Below the pieces are notes generated by a model. That model worked only from the letters and a program-made list of their open reading frames with translations. It was not told where the DNA came from and ran no database searches. From Campylobacter geochelonis (GTDB taxonomy: Bacteria > Campylobacterota > Campylobacteria > Campylobacterales > Campylobacteraceae): a stretch of 64,000 nucleotides of DNA. The stretch's first letter is position 1. Every line of letters starts with the position of its first letter. Below, piece by piece: positions 36,603-45,621 of this stretch. The translations under genes and the position numbers were made by a program. The stretch is from assembly GCF_013201685.1 (NCBI RefSeq), contig NZ_CP053844.1, positions 124,001 through 188,000 on the forward strand, written 5' to 3'.

Positions 36603-37147
36603 ATTTAAAAATTGCGATAAAACGTTAATTTGCTGTGATTTTGGCTTTGATGTTATGTGGTGTTGTGGGTGGATTGAAAATTTTATCATATATTTTACTT
36701 TCGTGTTGTTAAATTTATAGTTTTTGATAACCGAGTTTGACGATAAATTTGTTATAAATTTTAAACTATTTTTGTTGTTTTAAGAGAAATTTAAAATTTT
36801 GGCTAGATTTGGTTGATAATATAGTAAAATACTAAGATTTAGATACAAAAGCATTTTTGCTGGATTTAAATCGCTGTTTGATTTAAATGCGGTTGAGGTT
36901 TTTTAAAGTGTCTTTTAATAATTTAGCAAATCAGTTTGGAATTTAAAAATCAATTTCATTTTAGACTTGGCTTTTAAATTAAAACGGTGCTTAAATAGTC
37001 TAAAAGCTACAAAAATATTTTCAAGCAAATCAAAACAAGATAAAGCTTTATCGGCGAAGCAAATTTAAAAGTTTAAGACTGCTACGCCGATGGAATTTTA
37101 GCTTTGATTAAATTTAGCGCTATTTTGTATTGATATTTTTAAAGCTT
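36603..37147. other. Intergenic region, no gene recognised
   Basis: About 545 bp of AT-rich sequence between two converging genes. I see no gene, RNA or clear terminator. Confidence 0.5.
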
Positions 37148-37429
37148 TTATTTGTTTTTTTCTAATGTTTCTTTGATTTCATCTTGACTCTTTTTCAAAG
37201 CTTCGTTTGATTTTTTAACCATTAATTTTCCAATTGCATCGCCTGCGTTGTTGCATTCTTGAATTTCATTTTTTGATAAACTTCCTTGTTGCTGACATTT
37301 ACCAAAAGCTATTTTATCTGCTTCATCTGGGTGTTGCATAAAATACTCAACCGTTTTTGGCTCCTCGCCACAACCGCTAAGAAACAAAACTACTCCAACT
37401 GCTAAACTAGCTATGATTACATTTTTCAT
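37148..37429 (-). CDS. EexN-like lipoprotein
   Basis: 93 residues from the ATG preceded by AGGAG. Lipobox LSGC at about residues 17-20, then VEYFMQHPDEADKIAFGKCQQQG and QECNNAGDA, a pattern of cysteines and NA pairs like EexN/TrbK-type entry-exclusion lipoproteins of conjugative systems. No conjugation genes are near. A longer start (MIKKITNINF) is possible but has no better site. Located 16 bp behind a small ORF with a G10 tract, so probably expressed with it. Confidence 0.7.
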   Translation of the reverse strand: MKNVIIASLAVGVVLFLSGCGEEPKTVEYFMQHPDEADKIAFGKCQQQGSLSKNEIQECNNAGDAIGKLMVKKSNEALKKSQDEIKETLEKNK

Positions 37430-37445
37430 CGACAACTCCTGTTTG

Positions 37446-37631
37446 TTAAAATTGATATTTGTTATTTTCTTTATCAAGTTCGAAAATAGCGAAAGTGTAT
37501 TTAGAAAATAAAATGAGTGTAAATAATAAAGCGTGAGAAAAAAGCTTTATTTGTGAAGCGAGTTTTTTAAGAGGTTTTAAGAATGCCCCCCCCCCGAAAC
37601 ATTTGGCTAAAAATTTGCTTAAATTAAGCAT
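37446..37631 (-). CDS. Small protein with phase-variable poly-G tract
   Basis: 61 residues. The ATG has a near-perfect AAAGGAGGA site 9 bp upstream and a TATAAT at 37672-37667. After 12 codons comes a run of ten G (C10 at 37586-37595 on the + strand), encoding Gly-Gly-Gly in this reading. With nine or eleven G the frame would stop after 17 or 21 codons. The second half contains a hydrophobic segment (LFSHALLFTLILF). Campylobacter uses such tracts for slipped-strand phase variation. Product unknown, but the strong translation signals suggest it is real. Confidence 0.6.
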   Translation of the reverse strand: MLNLSKFLAKCFGGGAFLKPLKKLASQIKLFSHALLFTLILFSKYTFAIFELDKENNKYQF

Positions 37632-37666
37632 TATTTTATATCCTCCTTTGTAAAAATATATCTGTT

Positions 37667-37672
37667 ATTATA
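37667..37672 (-). promoter_or_regulatory. Putative -10 element for the poly-G ORF and EexN-like gene
   Basis: TATAAT on the minus strand, 36 bp before the ATG of the G10 ORF, in a T-rich context. Confidence 0.45.
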
Positions 37673-37979
37673 TATTAAAAATTGCAAAAAAGTTACTAAA
37701 AACTATCAAAATTTTAAAAAATTATAAATTTAACTTAGTTAATATAAATTTATAAGCCAAAGCAGGTGAAATTCAGGCTAAATCACAAAAATCGCTAAGC
37801 CGATGAATTGCACTGAAAAATGCGATTTGTATAAATTTCTAAGTAACATTTTTGGTAAAATATAAAAGCTTTAATAAACAAAATTTATAAGTAAAATCAT
37901 TATTTATAGCCATTTAACGAGCCTGTTTTTTGGCTAAATTTAAAAAGCTATAGTTTAAATTAAGTGAATTTAGCCAAAT
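37673..37979. other. Intergenic region, no gene recognised
   Basis: About 300 bp AT-rich gap between the poly-G ORF promoter and the end of the CHASE2/HD-GYP gene. Nothing else seen. Confidence 0.5.
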
Positions 37980-39896
37980 TTATTTCTCTTTTAAAGCGAC
38001 TTTTTTAAATTCTTTCTTAAGCGCTACAAAAGCATCGACAACCATAGGATCAAAATGCGAGCCTTTGTTTTTCACGATAAAATCTTCCGCTTTTTCGTAG
38101 CTAAAAGCCTCTTTATAGTGCCTTTTAGAAATCAACGCATCATAAACATCAGCTAGTGCCATCAGTCGCCCTTCTATCGGGATTTCATCGCCTTTTAAGC
38201 CGCGCGGATAGCCTTGTCCATCCCATCTTTCGTGATGTGTGTAGGCGATGTTTATCGCAGCTAGTAAAAACTCATTTGTCGCGTTTGATGAGCTGATGGC
38301 TTTTTCGATGATTTCTTTACCATAAACTGTGTGTTTTTTCATCACTTCCCACTCTTGTTCATCTAAATTTGAGCTTTTGTTTAAAATTTTATCTGGGATT
38401 GCGACTTTGCCGATGTCATGAAGTGGCGTTGCGCGGTAGAGAATTTCTATAAATTTTGGATTTAGCTTATCAAGATGAAAACCTTGTTTATACAGATACT
38501 GTGCGAGCAGTTTTACATACTCTTTTGATCTTACGATGTGCGTGCCAGTTTCTACGTCTTTGCCTTCTATCACGCTTACCATACTATCGATTGTAGCGCT
38601 GTGAGCGGACTCAAGCTCTTTTATAAATTCTTTTTTATCTAGGTATGTTAAAAACGCGACAATCAAAGATATATTTAAAAAGATAAACACAAACGGCAGT
38701 AAAAAATATCCTAGCGATATATAAATGTTATATTTAAGAAAAGCTAAAGCTAAGACGATGGCTAAAACCGAAAGCAGGATAAATAGGATAAATGAGTATA
38801 AATAATCATATTTTGATATCAAAAAAACCATAAAAACAAGCAAAAACAAACTAGTGTAAAAGCTTAAATTTTTATATAAATTTGGTTGAGTGATTAAGTT
38901 GCCGGTAAGAAAATTTTCTAAAAACGAAGCGTGGAAAAAAATTCCCGGCACAATCTCGCCTTTAGTGCTGATAAATTGATCATAAAGCCCAGTAGCCGTG
39001 GCACCAAGCAGAACAAATTTGCCAGTAAATTCGCTTTTATCGACATTTGCTAGTAGTATGTCGCTTGCTGAAATTTTAGTAAAATCCGAGCTTGAGTGGA
39101 CTTTGCTAAGAGACTTTGCGTTTTCATTTAGCTTTGCTTTTTTGCCTAAAAACTCTACTTCAAGCCCAAGAGCGCTTTTTTTAAGGCTAAGTTTTGGGTC
39201 TACTTGCATAAGCATAGCCATACTCAACGATGGCACTAGCTTGTCGCGATAGTATAAAAACGAGCTATTTTGTCTTAAAATGCCATCATTATCACTTTTG
39301 GAATTTATAAATCCAAGCGCGGACGCGGCGTCGTTTAGCATCTCGTAATTTCCAAGAAAATTTGTAGCTTTTGGAATTTGAGTGAAATTTTCATCTGTTT
39401 TTAGATATGTTTTTGTTAAAAATTCATCTCCAACGCTAACAGGCGAGATAAAAATAGGCAGAACACTTTTACCTCTTGATAGTGATGAGGCTAGAATTTT
39501 ATCATTATCAAGCAGGGTTTGAGGAATGTTATCTAAATTTATCGTTGCATTTAGCCCGTTATCATAAAATTTTTTAATCTCGTTTAAAGATGTTCTGTCT
39601 TTTTCTGAAAATATGATATCAATGCCTAAAACCGCCGGTCTTGAAAGCAAAATTTCTTGAACGAGTTTTGCTACTAAGATTCTGTTCCATGGCCACTGTC
39701 CAAATTCTTTAAGGCTTTTTTCATCGATTTGAACTATCACAACAGAGTTGGAATGCCCGTTGTTTTCATCGTTTTTGCCATTAATCAAGTCAAAAATTTT
39801 ATAATCAACCAGCGGCAAAAATCCACTAATATATATAAGATAACTAGAGGCAAAGATAATGGCTAGTAAAAAGACAAATTTGATATTTTTTCTCAT
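37980..39896 (-). CDS. CHASE2 sensor and HD-GYP domain protein, putative c-di-GMP phosphodiesterase
   Basis: 638 residues. An N-terminal membrane anchor is followed by a periplasmic CHASE2 domain (VVIVQIDEKSLKEFGQWPWNR, GIDIIFSEKDR, LLGATATGLYDQF), three hydrophobic helices near residues 345-415, and a C-terminal HD-GYP domain with HDIGK, the HHERWDGQGYPRGL block and DVYDAL. The HD and GYP residues are intact, so hydrolysis of cyclic di-GMP is expected by family. It ends an operon with FecR and OmpA-like genes, suggesting an envelope signal feeds a cytoplasmic nucleotide output. Confidence 0.9.
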   Translation of the reverse strand: MRKNIKFVFLLAIIFASSYLIYISGFLPLVDYKIFDLINGKNDENNGHSNSVVIVQIDEKSLKEFGQWPWNRILVAKLVQEILLSRPAVLGIDIIFSEKDRTSLNEIKKFYDNGLNATINLDNIPQTLLDNDKILASSLSRGKSVLPIFISPVSVGDEFLTKTYLKTDENFTQIPKATNFLGNYEMLNDAASALGFINSKSDNDGILRQNSSFLYYRDKLVPSLSMAMLMQVDPKLSLKKSALGLEVEFLGKKAKLNENAKSLSKVHSSSDFTKISASDILLANVDKSEFTGKFVLLGATATGLYDQFISTKGEIVPGIFFHASFLENFLTGNLITQPNLYKNLSFYTSLFLLVFMVFLISKYDYLYSFILFILLSVLAIVLALAFLKYNIYISLGYFLLPFVFIFLNISLIVAFLTYLDKKEFIKELESAHSATIDSMVSVIEGKDVETGTHIVRSKEYVKLLAQYLYKQGFHLDKLNPKFIEILYRATPLHDIGKVAIPDKILNKSSNLDEQEWEVMKKHTVYGKEIIEKAISSSNATNEFLLAAINIAYTHHERWDGQGYPRGLKGDEIPIEGRLMALADVYDALISKRHYKEAFSYEKAEDFIVKNKGSHFDPMVVDAFVALKKEFKKVALKEK

Positions 39897-40475
39897 TTAT
39901 CGTATCTGTATCTCAACTCTTCGGTTTTTTGGCTCTTTGACTTCATCTGGCGTTTTTACTAAGAGATTTTTCTCGCCAAAAGATGTGACATCAAGCTTAT
40001 CTATCTTTAATCCACTTAAAAGGCTAGCTACAAATTGCGCTCTTTGACGAGATACTTTCGTGTTTAGTTCATCGCTTCCATACGTATCGGTATGTCCTAT
40101 AACAGAGACTTCGCAAGGTGCAGCGTCTTTTATGGCTTGTTTTATCTCATCTAACTTTGAAGCTGATTTGGCTGTAAGTTCTGTGCCGTCTGTAAAATAT
40201 ATAAGATATGATTTTGCTGGAGCGATGCTTGAGCGTATTAAGTTGCCGTATTTTTTATCCACTTCGTCTTGGCTTAAAACCTTTTTATCGCTTGCAAATG
40301 CCTCTATGTTTGATAACTCGATGTATGAATTTGGAGTTTGCAAAATTTGCGTTTTGTCTTTTGAATTTACGACAATCGCGGAAGTTTTATTGCTATCAAG
40401 TAATAAAATTTCGCTCTTATCAACGCTTAAATTTATACCAAATATAGCTATAACCATGGCTATAAAAGCTTCCAT
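39897..40475 (-). CDS. OmpA-like domain protein
   Basis: 192 residues. A hydrophobic N-terminal segment (EAFIAMVIAIFGI) can serve as anchor or signal. The C-terminal half is an OmpA/MotB peptidoglycan-binding domain: VSVIGHTDTYGSDELNTKVS, RQRAQFVASLL and the closing NRRVEIQI. Probably periplasmic and bound to peptidoglycan. Between the FecR-domain gene (10 bp gap) and the CHASE2 gene, whose start follows its stop directly. Confidence 0.88.
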   Translation of the reverse strand: MEAFIAMVIAIFGINLSVDKSEILLLDSNKTSAIVVNSKDKTQILQTPNSYIELSNIEAFASDKKVLSQDEVDKKYGNLIRSSIAPAKSYLIYFTDGTELTAKSASKLDEIKQAIKDAAPCEVSVIGHTDTYGSDELNTKVSRQRAQFVASLLSGLKIDKLDVTSFGEKNLLVKTPDEVKEPKNRRVEIQIR

Positions 40476-40485
40476 ATCATCCTCC

Positions 40486-40911
40486 TTAGTTGAGTTTGAC
40501 TAAGAATTTAGTCCCACGAATTCCTATGATGCCATCTGGTACTTTTAAAGAAAAGTTATCTGGAGATAGCTCGCCGATTTTGCCTGATTGAAATAGCGCT
40601 TTTCCTTTGTCTAGCTTTAGGCTAAATTTATATATATCTTCTATAGGCTTAAATTCGAATTTTTCGATATTTAAAAAGCTTGATTCGCCTATTGTTAGAC
40701 TGCTTCCATCGTTAAAAATAACGCCGATTTTTGAGCTTGAATTTGTGATGATAATATCGTTGTTTTTTAATTTATCGCCAATATTTAAAGAGATTACTTT
40801 TTCTCCTCTTTTTGCTTGCGGAGAGCCTTCTATCATCTTAATTATCGCGATATCATCTGCTGAAAAAGCAAAAGTTGCCATTAAAAGCAAGATAGAAAAT
40901 ATCTTTTTCAT
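40486..40911 (-). CDS. FecR domain-containing periplasmic protein
   Basis: 141 residues with a signal peptide (KKIFSILLLMATFAFSA). The FecR-type beta region is seen in GDKLKNNDIIITNSSSKIGVIFNDGSSLTIGES and in the end VPDGIIGIRGTKFLVKL. No sigma factor or TonB receptor is nearby, so it is unlikely to be an iron-dicitrate regulator. FecR, OmpA and CHASE2 genes clustered this way are seen in other proteobacteria. Confidence 0.85.
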   Translation of the reverse strand: MKKIFSILLLMATFAFSADDIAIIKMIEGSPQAKRGEKVISLNIGDKLKNNDIIITNSSSKIGVIFNDGSSLTIGESSFLNIEKFEFKPIEDIYKFSLKLDKGKALFQSGKIGELSPDNFSLKVPDGIIGIRGTKFLVKLN

Positions 40912-41206
40912 CGATTATCCTTTAGTGCAATCTTTCAAAATTATAACATAAATTTACAAGATGATTCTTAAAGGGTTAAATCGTGTTAAGATTTGTTAAA
41001 CAAATATTATTTTTAATTTATATAAATTTTATTTTTTATATATCGTTTATGGCTTGCAAGAAAGAGCTGTTTAAAATAGTTTGTTCTAAGTAAAGATAAG
41101 GTATAATCACGTTTTTTAAAATATAAATTTAAATAAAAAAAGTTAGAAAAATAAAAAATTTTATAAATATTTGAATGATATTTTAAGTTTTTGTGATTAA
41201 GAAGTT

Positions 41207-41281
41207 TGGTGACCCCTACGAGACTCGAACTCGTGTTACCGCCGTGAAAGGGCGATGTCCTAACCACTAGACGAAGGGGCC
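41207..41281 (-). tRNA. tRNA-Glu (TTC)
   Basis: 75 nt including encoded CCA. Acceptor GGCCCCT/AGGGGTC, anticodon loop CTTTCAC (anticodon TTC), T arm with GAGTTCGAGTCTC. It lies alone between the FecR operon and a lipoprotein gene. Confidence 0.95.
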
Positions 41282-41339
41282 ACTATGTTTTTGAATGAAA
41301 TGTGATTATACTTTAAATAAGCTTAAGGATAACTTAAAA

Positions 41340-41810
41340 ATGAAAAATTTTAAATATAAATTTATAATAACGCTGATTATCTCTATTTTTTTATCAGGTT
41401 GTATGCAAAAAGAGCCACAAATTCCACAAGCTGTGAGCTTTACTGTGATTTCGCCTATGGTGAAGTTAAGCGATGCTGGTTTCTTACGAGTGTATAAAAA
41501 TAGCGTGCATTTGCAAATTTATAGTAGTGGCGTTAGTGTCCTTGAAATCGTGGTTAAAGATAGAATTTGTATGAATAATGCTTGTAAAGATGAGTTAGCT
41601 TTTAACAAAGATTTTTTTACAAAAGAGCATTATCGTGGATTTTTTGATGAAATTTTAAGAAAAAAACCGATATATAATGGTAAGAATTTGGTCAAAACAG
41701 AATGCGGATTTGAGCAAAATTTAAGAAATTTAAGCTATAAAGTTTGTGGTAAAGAGCTATTTTTTAAAGATAAAAATGATATAAAAATTATATTAAAAGA
41801 TATAGACTGA
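41340..41810 (+). CDS. Hypothetical lipoprotein
   Basis: 156 residues from ATG 41340, preceded by AAGGATAAC; the earlier in-frame ATG at 41295 has no such site. A signal peptide ends in the lipobox FLSGC. The rest is a conserved-looking domain with several cysteines (RICMNNACKD, TECGFEQ, YKVCGKEL). Function not recognised. Nine bases separate it from nfo, so it may be in the same operon. Confidence 0.8.
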   Translation: MKNFKYKFIITLIISIFLSGCMQKEPQIPQAVSFTVISPMVKLSDAGFLRVYKNSVHLQIYSSGVSVLEIVVKDRICMNNACKDELAFNKDFFTKEHYRGFFDEILRKKPIYNGKNLVKTECGFEQNLRNLSYKVCGKELFFKDKNDIKIILKDID

Positions 41811-41819
41811 AAGGGTTTG

Positions 41820-42659
41820 ATGAAGAGGATTGGAGCTCATGTAAGTGCAAGCGGAGGCGTGCAAAACGCGCCATTAAATGCTAAAAAGATAGGCGCAGAT
41901 GCGTTTGCGCTTTTTGTAAAAAACCAACGACAGTGGAGCGCAAAAGCGCTTGAGAAAAGTCAGATTGATGAATTTAGCGCGAATTTAGCCGATGTAAATA
42001 TCAAAAAAGAGCATATCTTGCCGCACGATAGTTATCTTATAAATTTAGGTCATCCAGACAAAGCACTTAGGCAAAAAAGTTTAGATGCTTTTTTAGATGA
42101 GGTGGAGCGAGTATCGGCGCTAGGGCTTGTGATGTTGAATTTCCATCCAGGCTCGCATTTAAAACAAATTAGCGAAGAGGAGTGTTTGAAAAATATCAGT
42201 GAGTGCCTAAATTTCACACTTTTAAACAGCTCTGGTGTAAAACTCGTGGTAGAAAATACAGCCGGGCAGGGTTCAAATTTAGGTTATAAGCTTGAACATC
42301 TTGGCTTTTTGATAAAACATAGCGTAGATAAAGAAAGAATCGGCGTTTGTATCGATACTTGCCATTTTTTTGCTGGCGGATATGATATAAGAAGTAAAAC
42401 GGCGTATGAAAAGACTATGGCTGAGTTTGATAAGATAGTTGGATATAAATTTTTAAGCGCAATGCATCTAAATGACTCTAAAAATAAGCTTGGAGTGAAA
42501 AAAGATCGTCATGAAAGCCTTGGAGCTGGAACTTTGGGGCTTGAAGCGTTTAAAAACATCATGCAAGATAGGAATATCGATGAGATTCCGCTGGTTTTAG
42601 AAACGATTGATGAGAGCATTTGGGCGGAAGAAATAGCGCTTTTAAGAAGTATGATTTAA
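41820..42659 (+). CDS. nfo: Endonuclease IV (AP endonuclease)
   Basis: Cuts DNA at abasic sites, 279 residues. Start [18 protein letters not shown]; metal-site blocks [55 protein letters not shown] and the final VLETID are all intact. ATG chosen at 41820 with AAAGGG upstream. Followed after 9 bp by an AAA+ ATPase gene. Confidence 0.96.
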   Translation: MKRIGAHVSASGGVQNAPLNAKKIGADAFALFVKNQRQWSAKALEKSQIDEFSANLADVNIKKEHILPHDSYLINLGHPDKALRQKSLDAFLDEVERVSALGLVMLNFHPGSHLKQISEEECLKNISECLNFTLLNSSGVKLVVENTAGQGSNLGYKLEHLGFLIKHSVDKERIGVCIDTCHFFAGGYDIRSKTAYEKTMAEFDKIVGYKFLSAMHLNDSKNKLGVKKDRHESLGAGTLGLEAFKNIMQDRNIDEIPLVLETIDESIWAEEIALLRSMI

Positions 42660-42668
42660 AGGAAAAAG

Positions 42669-44393
42669 TTGAAATACATAGTTGATTTTTTAAAAAATGA
42701 TGTGGAGAGTTCTGAAATTTACACTTTGCTTGATGTTGGTATAAATGAGGCAAAAGTGCTGAAGTTTTTAACTCAATCTTATATAGATGGGATATCATCA
42801 AACAGCGTATATACCGTGCTAGGAGCGGTTTTTGGTGAAGATGGTTATGAGTATTTAAAACATCTTGATGAGATTAAAAATTTGCTAGATTCAGGATATA
42901 TTAGCAAAAATGTAAATATCTTTAAAACTGAAAATGTTAAAAATTTAAAAGGTAGTAAACTATCGCTTTTACACGCTGAAGTCGAGCTTAGTGAGCTTTT
43001 TTTAAGCATTTTAGAAAACGGCATAGTCGATACAAAACTACCAAACATAACCGAATACAGCGATCATCTTGAGTATCTGCAAGATCAGTTTTTGCTAGTT
43101 GAGTTTTATCAAAAGAGATTTAACAGCTCAAGCTTAGAAAATCAAGCCAAAATCGATGCTAAAATTTCAGAACTAACCGACACGATAAGAGAGCGAGTAA
43201 AACTTAGCAAAATTCCCATAACGGTTGAGCAAATTTTTAAAGCAAATTCGCTAGATGAGAGAGAAAAAGTGATATTTCTCGCACTTTTAAAAGAGGAGTA
43301 TTCTGGCGAGTATGACAGCCTTAGAGATACAAATATGCTTGTTGGAATGGTAAGTCGTAGCGACATCGAGCGTATAAAAAACCGAGCTTTGCTTGAAGAG
43401 GGTTCAAATTTACTTACTAGTGGGCTTGTGGATTATGATGAGGTTTTAGGAACGCTTGGCGGGATAACAAAGAGTTATTTTATAAATGAAGAGATTTTGC
43501 AAAGCATTATGCATCCGCAAAAAAATGATAAAAAAAGTAAAAAACTGCTTGTCGAAAGCATGGTAAAAGATAGCGAAATTTTTGAGCTAATCGAGCCGCA
43601 AACCGATATAAACGATGTTGTTTTAAACCCAAAGATAAAAGAGGTGTTAGACTCGATTTTAAAGCAGCTTGATAAAAAAGTCATCGCAAAGCTTAACAAT
43701 TGGGGGATTAAAACAAGGCGTGGGATTGATGCGAAAATCATCTTTTATGGACCTGCTGGAACTGGAAAAACAATGAGTGCAATCAGCCTTGCAAAGAGTC
43801 TTAAAAAGCAGGTTATCAGCTTTGATTGTTCTAAAATTTTATCAAAATACGTTGGCGAAAGTGAGCAAAATGTTCGCAAAATTTTTGATACTTATAAGAT
43901 GATTTGCGAAACTAGCAAAACACAGCCGGTACTTTTGTTAAATGAAGCAGATCAGTTTCTTTCAAGCAGGCTTGAAAGTGGCGCAAATAGCGTTGAAAAG
44001 ATGCATAACCAGATGCAAAATATCTTTTTAGAGCAGATTGAAAATTTTCAAGGTGTTTTGATAGCGACAACGAATTTTTTGCAAAGCTTAGATAGTGCAT
44101 TTTCAAGAAGATTTGATTTTAAAATCGAGTTTAAGAAGCCAAATTATGATGAAAGACTTGCGATTTGGCGAAGAGTGATGCCAGAAAGTATTAGTTTTGA
44201 GAGCAGTTTTAGTATAGAAGAGTTGGCTAAATTTGAGTTAAGTGGAGCGCAAATCGTGCTAGTGCTTAAAAACACAGCGCTTAAAGTCGCGGTTAGAGAT
44301 GATGAAATTTTCACACTAAAAGATTTTGAAGAAGAGATAAAAAGAGAGCTTATAAGTTCATTTGGCGATGATAAAAAAGTAGGGCTTTTATAA
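42669..44393 (+). CDS. AAA+ ATPase with large N-terminal region
   Basis: 574 residues. The first 330 residues are helical and not recognised. The AAA+ module follows with Walker A FYGPAGTGKT (about 360-368), a Walker B variant LLLNEADQF in which the usual first aspartate is Asn (near residue 425), sensor 1 LIATTNF and an arginine-finger segment SAFSRRFDF. The layout resembles FtsH/CDC48-like classic AAA proteins without a protease domain, so a remodelling or chaperone role is inferred. Start is TTG with AAAGGAAAAAG upstream. It is probably co-transcribed with nfo. Confidence 0.85.
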   Translation: MKYIVDFLKNDVESSEIYTLLDVGINEAKVLKFLTQSYIDGISSNSVYTVLGAVFGEDGYEYLKHLDEIKNLLDSGYISKNVNIFKTENVKNLKGSKLSLLHAEVELSELFLSILENGIVDTKLPNITEYSDHLEYLQDQFLLVEFYQKRFNSSSLENQAKIDAKISELTDTIRERVKLSKIPITVEQIFKANSLDEREKVIFLALLKEEYSGEYDSLRDTNMLVGMVSRSDIERIKNRALLEEGSNLLTSGLVDYDEVLGTLGGITKSYFINEEILQSIMHPQKNDKKSKKLLVESMVKDSEIFELIEPQTDINDVVLNPKIKEVLDSILKQLDKKVIAKLNNWGIKTRRGIDAKIIFYGPAGTGKTMSAISLAKSLKKQVISFDCSKILSKYVGESEQNVRKIFDTYKMICETSKTQPVLLLNEADQFLSSRLESGANSVEKMHNQMQNIFLEQIENFQGVLIATTNFLQSLDSAFSRRFDFKIEFKKPNYDERLAIWRRVMPESISFESSFSIEELAKFELSGAQIVLVLKNTALKVAVRDDEIFTLKDFEEEIKRELISSFGDDKKVGLL

Positions 44394-44773
44394 AAATAAA
44401 ATGGTTTGGTTAATGTAAAAATGTTTTGCTGAAATGCGAAAATTTAGGTAACTTGTTAAGTTTTTCGCGAAGCAAAACGCAAAGAAAGACGTGCGCACGT
44501 TTGGGCGAAATTTATCATGAAATTTTGTTAAGTTTACCAGAAGAATTTGGCTTTAAAAAAGAGTTTGAAAAGATAAATCTCATCATGATTTGGTTGTAAA
44601 AACTTAACTAAGATGATGTTTATAAAACTCAGTTTGCCAATTTGTTTGAAATCTTTGTAAGAGGGCAAAATCAAAATGGCGAAAATGGTTAAAATTTACT
44701 ATTTTCTAGGCAAAATACCGCTAAAATGGGTACTGAAAAAATAGACGAAATTTTAAGAAATAAAGGAGAAAAA
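44394..44773. other. Intergenic region with a 12-bp palindrome
   Basis: About 380 bp. It contains the perfect GC-rich palindrome ACGTGCGCACGT (44489-44500). Some pieces read like broken coding sequence, but no frame is intact and no family is recognised. Confidence 0.4.
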
Positions 44774-45382
44774 ATGCAAAGTATGAAAGAGATAATGCAA
44801 AATCGCTACTCTTGTAGAAATTTTAAAGATGAAAAAATAGCCGATGAAGTCGTGCGTGAGATTATAAATTTAACTCGTTTAACTCCAAGTTCGCAGGCTT
44901 TAGAGCCATGGAAATTTGTAGTTGTAAGTGGCGAGTTGTTAAAAGAGTTAGGAAGTATTTGCAACAACCAACCCCAAGTTAGCGGGTGTTCTCACGCTGT
45001 GATTATACTTGCAAGGACGGATTTGCAAAGTAAAGATGAGTATCTAACTCGCATTATAACTTCAAAGAAAAAAGATGAGCAAAAAACGCAAAAATACATA
45101 AAAAATGTAGCCTTGAAAACAGATTTGCTAAGTCAAGCCGAGCTAAAACAATACGCGAGTTTGCAGTGCTACATGGCGCTTGCAAATTTAGTTAATATTG
45201 CTGAGTCTTTTGATGTAAAAAGCTGCATTATCGGTGCGTTTGATTATGAAAAGTTGGTTAAATTTGTAAATTTAAAAGAGCAGTTTAAGCCTTGTATCGT
45301 CGTGGCACTTGGACTAAGTGATGATGTACCAACTCCTAAAATCAGGCAATCGCTTGAAGATATTTTGGTATGGAAAAGGTAG
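44774..45382 (+). CDS. Nitroreductase family protein
   Basis: 202 residues from ATG 44774 (AAAGGAG 5 bp upstream). FMN-binding start QNRYSCRNFKDEKI, then LTRLTPSSQALEPWKFVV and the closing CIVVALGLSDDVPTPKIRQSLEDIL. NAD(P)H-dependent flavoenzyme; the natural substrate is unknown. A family of this type activates nitro drugs in related bacteria. Single gene. Confidence 0.9.
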   Translation: MQSMKEIMQNRYSCRNFKDEKIADEVVREIINLTRLTPSSQALEPWKFVVVSGELLKELGSICNNQPQVSGCSHAVIILARTDLQSKDEYLTRIITSKKKDEQKTQKYIKNVALKTDLLSQAELKQYASLQCYMALANLVNIAESFDVKSCIIGAFDYEKLVKFVNLKEQFKPCIVVALGLSDDVPTPKIRQSLEDILVWKR

Positions 45383-45537
45383 AATGCCCAAATTTGCTTT
45401 CGCGCTTTAAAGGTTAATTTAGCGATAAAATTTAGATATTTATAGGCTTTGATTTGAAGTGATTTTGCTAAATTTGTCATAGATAAAAGCATTGAATCTA
45501 CTTATATAGTCATTTGGCTTTATAGTGTAAAAAAGTA

Positions 45538-45620
45538 ATTATTTTGCCATTTTATAGCGGTGTTTTACAAAGTGGCGGTAATCAACGCATAAGCCATATA
45601 CAAAAGACAGGAAAAATATA
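45538..45620 (+). pseudogene. Remnant of a HigB-type toxin gene
   Basis: An in-frame piece translating LPFYSGVLQSGGNQRISHIQ resembles the C-terminal LLxGGxKxxQxxDI segment of HigB/Gp49-type toxins. Everything upstream is out of frame or missing. It directly precedes an antitoxin-like remnant. Confidence 0.4.
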
Positions 45621-45621
45621 A

